Below the pieces are notes generated by a model, which was not told the origin of the DNA, did not search any database, and saw only the letters and a program-made list of their open reading frames with translations. Shown here in pieces: positions 57,662 through 64,000 of a stretch of 64,000 nucleotides of DNA (position 1 is its first letter; the number at the start of each line of letters is the position of its first letter). This DNA comes from Flavobacteriales bacterium (GTDB lineage: Bacteria; Bacteroidota; Bacteroidia; Flavobacteriales_F; PHOS-HE28): the NCBI GenBank assembly GCA_016710685.1, contig JADJVC010000002.1, positions 558,001 to 622,000 on the forward strand, in the 5' to 3' direction. A program made the translations under genes and the position numbers.

Positions 57662-58792
57662 TCACGCCTTCGCCTTCACCAGCTTCTTCTTGTTGCCCTT
57701 TCCAAATTTCGGTTCATCACCAAGAATGTAGCCCCAAGGCTTCAACGCCGGGATCTCGTCGAACACCAACTTGATCATGCCGGTTATTGGGATGGCGAGG
57801 ATAAGCCCCATCAGCCCCCAGAGCATGCCCCAAGCGAGCAGCGCGATGATGCTGGCCAGCGGATTGATGCTCACACTGGAACCCACCACTTTTGGCGTAA
57901 CGAAATTGTTGTCCAAGAACTGGGTGACGGCAATAACGCCCAGTACGCCCAAGGCATACATGGCGGAATCCTTGGTGAGGAACGCGATGAGCGCCGGCAT
58001 GAATGCGCCGAGCCAAGGGCCAACGTAAGGGATCACGTTCAAGATGGCCGCGGTAACGCCCAGCAAGATGGCATAGTCAAGCCCCAACGCCAGGAAGCCG
58101 ATGGAATCCAGCACGGCGAGGAACAGCATTACGGTGAGCACGCCCTTCAGCCACTGTCGCGAGAGGTCGGAGATGTTGTCCACTACGCGCATTACTGCGC
58201 CATCGCCCTGGCCGCGCAGTTGGGTGAAGAACTCGCGGAAGCGCCCCTTCATCAGCAGCAAGAAGAAGGTGACGATGGGGATGACGATGGCCGTAGCCAA
58301 GGCCGCGCCGGTGGCTGAAAACAGGCCCATGAGCAGGGCTCCACCGCTTTCCGCCAGTGACGCAAGTTCCTTATTGATCCATGCGGTCTGTTGCCCTTCA
58401 CTTATGTTGAAGCGCGATTCGAGATAGGCTTGGCCGCTGTCGATTCGCGCGATCAGTGCGGCTTGCAGCGCTGGCAGGTCTTTGCCGAAGTGTGCATACT
58501 GCCAACCCAGGAAGCTGATAACGCCGAAAAACACCACCAGTAGCAACAAACAACTGGTCGAGGCGGCCAACCAGAGCGGCCAACCCCAGCGTTCCAATTT
58601 GCGGCAGAAGGGTAGAAGGAGAAAGCTGAAAATGCCAGCCACGAACAGCAGTACGAAGAGCGTTTTGCCAACGGCTAGCACGGTGACCGTGGCTATTACA
58701 GCCAGCAGCACCAGCACATAGCGTTGTAGCGAAGTGTTGCGTCCGCTATTGAAACTCTCGGAAGTGGAAGGAGTGGAGGGTAGCTCGGCCAT
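57662..58792 (-). CDS. AI-2E/PerM family transporter
   Basis: 376 residues from ATG at 58792; a TTG at 58801 adds three residues. About seven to eight membrane helices (VLVLLAVIATVTVLAVGKTLFVLLFVAG, LWLAASTSCLLLLVVFFGVISFLGW), central soluble part and the family signature ILNVIPYVGPWLGAFMP with NNFVTPKVVGSSVSINPL. Members of this large family are described as autoinducer-2 exporters or Na+/H+ antiporters; which applies is unknown. Its start lies just after the stop of the hypothetical gene (58798), so they are likely co-transcribed. Confidence 0.88.
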   Translation of the reverse strand: MAELPSTPSTSESFNSGRNTSLQRYVLVLLAVIATVTVLAVGKTLFVLLFVAGIFSFLLLPFCRKLERWGWPLWLAASTSCLLLLVVFFGVISFLGWQYAHFGKDLPALQAALIARIDSGQAYLESRFNISEGQQTAWINKELASLAESGGALLMGLFSATGAALATAIVIPIVTFFLLLMKGRFREFFTQLRGQGDGAVMRVVDNISDLSRQWLKGVLTVMLFLAVLDSIGFLALGLDYAILLGVTAAILNVIPYVGPWLGAFMPALIAFLTKDSAMYALGVLGVIAVTQFLDNNFVTPKVVGSSVSINPLASIIALLAWGMLWGLMGLILAIPITGMIKLVFDEIPALKPWGYILGDEPKFGKGNKKKLVKAKA

Positions 58793-58797
58793 GCGGC

Positions 58798-59271
58798 TCA
58801 AAGCTGCACATTTTCCGCTTCGTCCTCCAATTCATCCTTCACTTTACGCAACTCCCTCTCTTCACGCCGATCTTCCAAATGATCTTTCAATCGTTCCCAG
58901 CTCACCCCCAGTTCGTGGCCGATGTCGGAGATCGAGAAGTTTTCGACTTTCTTCAACAGCTGAGGGGCTGCCAAGCCGAGCGCAAACAGGCCTGCACGCT
59001 TCATCAACCCACCTTTTCCTGAGCCCGCAGCCATGCTTAGCGCGCCGCCCAACCCCGCGCTTCCTATGATGGAGCCCAGGATCTTGCCGGGCGTACTGCC
59101 CCCCAAGGCACTACTAACGGTGTTCTTCAAAAGCTTTCCCCTGAATTCACCTTGCTTTAGGGAATCCATGTGGTTTTCCAGCCGTTCCGCATACATGTCG
59201 CTTTTAGCGGCAGCCCGGAGCTTTTCCGCGCGGAATGCTGCGAGGTCCTGGAAGCGGTCAGTCTTTGTCAT
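58798..59271 (-). CDS. Conserved hypothetical with Gly-rich hydrophobic core and acidic tail
   Basis: 157 residues. Basic/helical N-terminus, a Gly/Ala-rich possible membrane-interacting segment (LGGSTPGKILGSIIGSAGLGGALSMAAGSGKGGL, ~57-90 in two pieces) and a strongly charged coiled C-terminus (LKDHLEDRREERELRKVKDELEDEAE). Family not recognised. Overlaps the holin-type gene by 14 bases, so translational coupling is likely. Confidence 0.7.
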   Translation of the reverse strand: MTKTDRFQDLAAFRAEKLRAAAKSDMYAERLENHMDSLKQGEFRGKLLKNTVSSALGGSTPGKILGSIIGSAGLGGALSMAAGSGKGGLMKRAGLFALGLAAPQLLKKVENFSISDIGHELGVSWERLKDHLEDRREERELRKVKDELEDEAENVQL

Positions 59272-59662
59272 CGTAGAATGAGTTGATCACATTCAACATG
59301 AACGAATCGCGGATGCTCTTTCGCGCAGCGAAATGCACGATAAGGAATGCCACAAGGTAAATACCACCTACGGCCAGAAAGCCCAACGCGGTGTTTTCCC
59401 AGACCGTCCCCAACCAAAAGGACAGAGCCAAACTGGCGAAGAATAGGAACATCAATACCGTGACGGCGGCAAGCAATCCGCCGAACATCCCGCCCGCCGC
59501 CTTGCCCACCTGTTCGTAGACTTGCAGTGTGAGGTGTTCCTTCCGCGCGGCGTAATATTCCTTTCCTTCCGCCATTGCGGAGTTCAGGAATTCACCGATG
59601 TCGGCCTGTTCTGCGGTATCGGCGTAATAGCCATCACCGCCGCCGTTGTTCTGGTGGCTCAT
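59258..59662 (-). CDS. Phage-holin superfamily III / Holin-X type membrane protein
   Basis: 134 residues. N-terminal amphipathic helix (EYYAARKEHLTLQVYEQVGKAAGGM) and two membrane helices (GGLLAAVTVLMFLFFASLALSFWLG and ALGFLAVGGIYLVAFLIVHFAA), matching the Actinobacterial holin-X/YqjE-type family found in bacterial stress loci. Despite the name no lysis genes are near. It is in one transcript direction with the YtxH-type, hypothetical and permease genes. Confidence 0.75.
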   Translation of the reverse strand: MSHQNNGGGDGYYADTAEQADIGEFLNSAMAEGKEYYAARKEHLTLQVYEQVGKAAGGMFGGLLAAVTVLMFLFFASLALSFWLGTVWENTALGFLAVGGIYLVAFLIVHFAARKSIRDSFMLNVINSFYDDKD

Positions 59663-59732
59663 GGTACAAGCAATTGATCAATGGACGAAAGCCGCCGCAT
59701 GGACATTCCACGCGGCGGATCATTTCAAATGT

Positions 59733-60091
59733 TTAGTTATGCGTTGCACGGTCGGCGGCACGCTTGCCTGCGGCGGCCACGTCGTTGGCGGTGCTGTTTA
59801 CATCGCTCATCACACGGTCCTTCAGGTCGGCGCCTTCAGCTTGCATAAAGCTGAGGAAATCCTTCAGGTCGTCCTTGGTCATGTTGGCGCGCTCAACGAT
59901 CTTGTTGCGGGCTTTCTTCCACTGCTTGTAGCCTTTGTCGAGCTGCGCATCCATTTCCTTTTTGGCTTTTTCGCCTTTTTCTTCAGGATAACGCGGGTCT
60001 CCTTCCCGGAGCGGGGGGCGAGCAATACGCCGATGGCAGCACCTGCGGCCAATCCGGCCAATGCAGCGAGCAAAGTCTTTTGGGTACTCAT
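59733..60091 (-). pseudogene. YtxH domain protein, frameshifted
   Basis: ATG at 60091: MSTQKTLLAALAGLAAGAAIGVLLAPRSGKETR is the YtxH signature (one membrane helix then the LLAPxSGxETR box). An A/T homopolymer at 59976-59980 lacks one base; restoring it gives KKKGEKAKKEMDAQLDKGYKQWKKARNK, a charged coiled-coil tail, to the stop at 59733. Corrected length about 119 residues. Stress-related membrane-anchored coil; neighbour of the holin-X-type gene as in many envelope-stress clusters. Confidence 0.78.
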
Positions 60092-60292
60092 TTTTTGTTG
60101 GGTTTTTAGTTTCTACTGGCACTAGTGGAATAAGCGTGCCGTTTCACGCATAAGGTAGTAAAAAATAAGCAAACCCGCAAATGGCGCGGCAAAGCGCACG
60201 GTATGGCGGGACTGCCAACGTGGCATTCGCACCCCAACATGTTGCTTTATTCCCCACAGCTTCTCACAGGGGCGCCAGCGCTAAAAAGAAAT

Positions 60293-61153
60293 TTACACAG
60301 GCACGCGCACAGCAGAAAACGCTCGCTGCTTCAAGGAGTAGCTGTGGCCCTTGGAGATGATGTGGACGCGCATGCCTTCAATACTGAAAGGTTGTCCCTC
60401 TTCCACATCTGCAAAGTCACTGTACGAAATGTCGTGCCCGTCGAAGATCATCACTTGCCCGCTGCCGATGGTCTCCAGATGGTCGCCTTCGGTGATCACC
60501 ACACCGGTGTCCTCACCCAAGCCGATGCCGATCGAATTAGGGTTGCCTGCCACAGCCTGCGTTAAGCGGCTAAAGCGGCCGCGCTGAACGAAGTGGCTGT
60601 CGATGATCACGTCGTAGATCAGGGCCGCTCCGGTAGTCATTTTCACGCCGCCCTTAATGAGACCGGTGGAGCTGTGGCCTTGGTAGATCATGGTACTGCT
60701 CATGCACATGGCTCCCGCGCTGGTGCCTGCGACCACGAAGCCGATCTCGTCGCGGTAACGCCGCTTCATCAGTTCAAGGAAGGCGGTGCCTCCGAAGATC
60801 GTGGTGAGGCGAAGCTGGTTTCCGCCGCTCATCATTACGCCGTCCGCCTTGGAGAGCCGCTTCACCATGTCCGGCTTCACGTCCGACCGCTCGCGTATGT
60901 CGAGGATATCGAGGTTGGTTACGCCCAGTTTTCCGAAGGCATCGATGTAATTCGCTGCAACTTCTTTGGGGATGCTGCTGGCGGTGGTGACCAAAGCGAT
61001 GCGGGCGGAAGGTCCTCCCATTTCGTCCACCACGCGGCGCAAGATGCTGTCCTCAATAAAGGTGCCGCTGTCGGAGCCCGGTTTTTCCTGCTCGTTGCCT
61101 TTGTCTTCCGCACCGCCAATGGCGATCAACTTTCCTTTGGGCGTATTCTCCAT
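60293..61153 (-). CDS. cphB: Cyanophycinase
   Basis: 286 residues, S51-type serine exopeptidase. Nucleophile Ser145 in GTSAGAM (FVVAGTSAGAMCMSS), and the typical start GKLIAIGGAED. Also MMSGGNQLRLTTIFGGT (~108-124) and IGIGLGEDTGVVI (~232). Cuts cyanophycin to beta-Asp-Arg dipeptides in the cytoplasm. Divergent from cphA; the pair stores and releases nitrogen and carbon. The dipeptidase needed to finish the process is not in this window. Confidence 0.93.
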   Translation of the reverse strand: MENTPKGKLIAIGGAEDKGNEQEKPGSDSGTFIEDSILRRVVDEMGGPSARIALVTTASSIPKEVAANYIDAFGKLGVTNLDILDIRERSDVKPDMVKRLSKADGVMMSGGNQLRLTTIFGGTAFLELMKRRYRDEIGFVVAGTSAGAMCMSSTMIYQGHSSTGLIKGGVKMTTGAALIYDVIIDSHFVQRGRFSRLTQAVAGNPNSIGIGLGEDTGVVITEGDHLETIGSGQVMIFDGHDISYSDFADVEEGQPFSIEGMRVHIISKGHSYSLKQRAFSAVRVPV

Positions 61154-61261
61154 GGATCTTGTTTAGCCCCCGCCCCCATGCTTGGAGCGCCTCAATATCA
61201 AGAGGCCGGCCACCTTAAGCGGCACGAATGTAGGGTAATCGCATTTTTAGGTCAATTCGCT

Positions 61262-61280
61262 TGTTGAAAATTGTTCAACA
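61262..61280. promoter_or_regulatory. Palindrome TGTTGAA-N5-TTCAACA in the cphA-cphB divergent promoter
   Basis: Perfect 7-bp arms, 5-bp centre, 42 bases before the cphA ATG in the 169-base intergenic region 61154-61322. Position and symmetry fit a dimeric regulator's operator. A weak Bacteroidota-type promoter (TTG at 61271-61273, TACATTG at 61293-61299, spacer 19) overlaps it. Regulator unknown. Confidence 0.5.
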
Positions 61281-61322
61281 GCCCGATCTTCATACATTGA
61301 CCGCACCTAACACGCCCCCTAC

Positions 61323-63983
61323 ATGCGGATTTTGGAACTGAAGGCCATGCGCGGCCCGAACTATTGGTCGATCAAACGCCACAAATTAGTTGTGATGCGG
61401 CTCGACATTGAAGGGCTGGAAGAGCGTCCCACGGACAAGATCCCCGGCTTTGCGGAACGGTTGAAGGCGTTGCTGCCCGGCATGTATTCGCACCGTTGCA
61501 GCGAAGACCATGAAGGCGGCTTCTTCGAGCGCATAGACCGCGGCACGTGGATGGGGCACGTGATCGAGCACATCGCTTTGGAGATCCAGACCCTCGCGGG
61601 AATGGAAACCGGCTTCGGGCGCACGCGCAGCACCGGCGAGCATGGCGTGTACAATGTGGTGTTCAGTTACATTGAAGAAGCAGTTGGACTCTATTCGGCC
61701 AAAGCCGCGGTGCGCATTGCACAAGCTTTGATCGACGGCGCGCCTGCGGAATTGGAAGACGACATTCAGCGCATGCGCGAATTGCGCGAGGACACGCGCC
61801 TTGGGCCCAGCACGGGCTCCATCGTGGAAGAGGCCACTAAACGCGGCATACCATACCTACGGTTGAACGGCCAAAGCTTGGTGCAACTGGGACATGGCGT
61901 ACACCAGAAGCGCATCCGCGCCACCATCACGAGCAACACCAGCAACATCGGCGTTGAAATTGCCTGCGACAAAGAAGAGACCAAGCAATTGCTGGAGAGC
62001 TACGAGATCCCCGTGCCGAAAGGAAGAGTTGTACGCACTGAAGAAGGACTTGTAGCGGCCTTGGAAAGCGTCGGTTTTCCTTGCGTGATAAAGCCCATTG
62101 GCGGCAACCACGGACGCGGCGCCACCATCGGCATTAAGAATTTCAAAGAGGCCAAAGTCGCGTTGGCGATGGCGAAGGAGATCAGCAAGAGCGTAGTTGT
62201 TGAAAAGGAGATCAAAGGACTTGATCACCGCTTGCTGGTGATCGACCACAAGTTTGTTAGCGGTGCCAAGCGCACACCGGCATGTGTCGTCGGTGATGGC
62301 AAAAGCACCATCGAAGAGTTGGTCGCCGAAGTGAACAAGGACCCGCGCCGGGGCTTCGGGCACGAGAACGTGCTTACACAGATCACCATCGACGCGCATA
62401 CATTGGAACTTTTGCAGCGCCGTGACATGACACCGGCCAGCATCCCTGAGAAAGACGATACCGTTTACCTGAAGGCCACGGCCAATCTCAGCACGGGCGG
62501 AACGGCTACTGACGTCACCGAACAGGTGCATTCGTACAATGTCTTCATGGCCGAACGCATTTCGCGCATCATCGACCTGGACATCTGCGGAATCGATATT
62601 ATGACCGACGATATCACCGTACCGCTCAGCGAAAACGGAGCGGTGCTGGAAGTGAACGCCGCGCCTGGCTTCCGCATGCACCTGGACCCCACAACGGGAC
62701 TGGGTCGCAACGTGGCAGAACCGGTAGTTGACATGTTATTCCCCCCGGGCGCACCCAGCCGGATCCCCATTATCGCGGTAACGGGCACGAACGGAAAAAC
62801 CACCACCACGCGCCTTATCGCGCACATCATGCGCAGCCACGGCAACAAGGTGGGCATGACGTGCAGCGACGGCGTTTACATCATGAACCGCTTGCTGATG
62901 CAGGGCGATTGCACCGGTCCGGTAAGTGCACAGTTCGTGCTCAAGGACCCCTTGGTGGACATGGCCGTGCTGGAAACCGCGCGGGGTGGCATGGTACGCA
63001 GCGGCCTTGGCTTCGAGAGCTGCGACGTGGGCATCTGCACCAACGTGGCCGCCGACCATTTGGGCTTGAAGGACATCAATACCTTGGAGGACCTGGCCAG
63101 CGTGAAGAGCACCGTTCCCCGCAGCGTGCGCCGCGACGGTTACGCCATCCTCAACGCCGATGATGAACTGGTGATGGCCATGCGCAAGCAATGCGACTGC
63201 AAGATCGCGCTGTTCAGCCTGGACGAGAACAACCGCCTGATCCGTCAGCACTGCAAGCTCGGCGGCCTCGCAGCCGTTTACGAGAACGGATTCATCACCA
63301 TCAGCAAGGGTGAATGGAAGCTGCGCATCGAAAAGGCCGTGAACGTTCCCCTCACCCTGGGTGGAAAGGCCGTCTTCAACATCCAGAATATTTTACCGGC
63401 CGTGCTCGCCGCCTATGTACAAGGGGTGAAGATGGAAGAGCTGAAGGAAGCCTTAAGCACCTTCGTGCCCTCGCCAGCACAAACTCCTGGCCGCCTGAAC
63501 CTGTTCCAGTTCAAGAAATTCCAAGTGGTGGTGGATTATGCCCACAACCCGCACGGCTTCGAAGCCTTGGGCCGTTTCCTCAGCAAAGTGCCGGACAGCC
63601 CGAAGGTGGGCGTGATAGCCGGCGTGGGCGATCGCCGCGACGAAGACACCGTTACGTTGGGCCGCCTCAGCGCGCAGATGTTCGATGAGATCATTATCCG
63701 CCAGGACCGCAACTTGCGCGGCAAGAGCGATGATGACATTATCGCATTGATGATGAAAGGCATCCATGAGATCGACCCGAAGAAGAAGGTCACCATCATC
63801 AAGAAAGAGGACGAGGCCATCCGTCACGCCATCAGTACGGCCAAGCCCGGCAGCTTCCTAACCCTTTGTAGCGACGTAGTGCCTGATGCGCTCGCGCTGG
63901 TAATGAAGCTGAAGGAAGAAGAAGACCGTGTGCCCTTCAGCAAGGATGATATCCCGAATTTGAACAGGGAATTGGTAGGGTAG
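61323..63983 (+). CDS. cphA: Cyanophycin synthetase
   Basis: 886 residues, the standard CphA1 length. N-terminal domain (MRILELKAMRGPNYWSIKRHKLV, ~1-160), ATP-grasp domain (~170-475; CVIKPIGGNHGRGATIGI, DICGIDIMTDD, VLEVNAAPGFRMHLDP) and Mur ligase-like domain (~485-880; P-loop GTNGKTTTTRLIAH, VDYAHNPHGFEALGRF). Polymerises Asp and Arg into multi-L-arginyl-poly-L-aspartate, both additions ATP-dependent. With the divergent cphB it is a complete make-and-break pair. Intact with no lesions. Confidence 0.96.
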   Translation: MRILELKAMRGPNYWSIKRHKLVVMRLDIEGLEERPTDKIPGFAERLKALLPGMYSHRCSEDHEGGFFERIDRGTWMGHVIEHIALEIQTLAGMETGFGRTRSTGEHGVYNVVFSYIEEAVGLYSAKAAVRIAQALIDGAPAELEDDIQRMRELREDTRLGPSTGSIVEEATKRGIPYLRLNGQSLVQLGHGVHQKRIRATITSNTSNIGVEIACDKEETKQLLESYEIPVPKGRVVRTEEGLVAALESVGFPCVIKPIGGNHGRGATIGIKNFKEAKVALAMAKEISKSVVVEKEIKGLDHRLLVIDHKFVSGAKRTPACVVGDGKSTIEELVAEVNKDPRRGFGHENVLTQITIDAHTLELLQRRDMTPASIPEKDDTVYLKATANLSTGGTATDVTEQVHSYNVFMAERISRIIDLDICGIDIMTDDITVPLSENGAVLEVNAAPGFRMHLDPTTGLGRNVAEPVVDMLFPPGAPSRIPIIAVTGTNGKTTTTRLIAHIMRSHGNKVGMTCSDGVYIMNRLLMQGDCTGPVSAQFVLKDPLVDMAVLETARGGMVRSGLGFESCDVGICTNVAADHLGLKDINTLEDLASVKSTVPRSVRRDGYAILNADDELVMAMRKQCDCKIALFSLDENNRLIRQHCKLGGLAAVYENGFITISKGEWKLRIEKAVNVPLTLGGKAVFNIQNILPAVLAAYVQGVKMEELKEALSTFVPSPAQTPGRLNLFQFKKFQVVVDYAHNPHGFEALGRFLSKVPDSPKVGVIAGVGDRRDEDTVTLGRLSAQMFDEIIIRQDRNLRGKSDDDIIALMMKGIHEIDPKKKVTIIKKEDEAIRHAISTAKPGSFLTLCSDVVPDALALVMKLKEEEDRVPFSKDDIPNLNRELVG

Positions 63984-64000
63984 CGTTTGAGTTTTTCGAT

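Noticed and set aside
59258..59662. Prophage lysis module from the holin-type gene
   Set aside because: No endolysin, spanin, or structural genes nearby; the family also occurs in bacterial envelope-stress loci.

Overview
The window looks like the chromosome of an uncultured Bacteroidota, most likely a Flavobacteriales-type lineage with an unusually high GC for that group. Support: several secreted proteins end in type IX secretion (T9SS) C-terminal sorting domains; two cytophagalysin-like M43 metalloproteases; GEVED, fibronectin-III and choice-of-anchor modules; tsaD divergent from a TamB-type giant; a topoisomerase IV pair; and few Shine-Dalgarno sites. No phage, plasmid, IS element or CRISPR array was recognised.

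Layout. 1-8.6 kb: three tandem minus-strand paralogues of very large T9SS surface proteins (the first runs off the left edge). 8.9-10.2 kb: PIN-PhoH ATPase. 10.3-15.4 kb: two tandem M43 proteases, one frameshifted and one with an in-frame TAG. 15.6-18.6 kb: ychF overlapping a cytochrome c-FTR1 iron permease. 18.6-20.3 kb: a RelE/ParE-type toxin-antitoxin pair, a small winged-helix protein behind a perfect 15-bp inverted repeat, and a methyltransferase. 20.3-28.7 kb: M3 peptidase, then parE, two envelope genes and parC. 28.7-38.9 kb: universal stress protein, LVIVD-repeat T9SS protein, TPR protein, tsaD, tamB-like gene and an SRPBCC/GyrI-like protein. 38.9-39.4 kb: a ~120-bp repeat array with covarying hairpins beside tRNA-Ser(UGA). 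39.6-48.5 kb: beta-barrel protein, a Trp/Tyr-rich exported protein, a dense intergenic repeat cluster, RlmD-like methyltransferase, SIMPL-like protein, DinB protein and hicBA. 48.6-57.6 kb: aroC, dicarboxylate symporter, AsmA-like protein, OmpA/PD40 protein and RlmI-like methyltransferase. 57.7-60.1 kb: AI-2E-type permease, holin-III-type and YtxH-type membrane proteins. 60.3-64 kb: divergent cyanophycinase and cyanophycin synthetase, a nitrogen-storage module.

The strongest themes are (i) T9SS-exported surface proteins and proteases, (ii) at least six families of short palindromic or tandem intergenic repeats, and (iii) an unusual density of gene-breaking lesions: seven single-base indels and two in-frame TAG codons in eight genes. 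Several indels lie in homopolymers, so unpolished long-read errors are the leading explanation, but each is listed separately for checking. I found no complete new defence or biosynthetic system; the most unusual objects are the covarying repeat array at tRNA-Ser, the domain inserted into the core of one M43 protease, and the Trp/Tyr-rich repeat protein.
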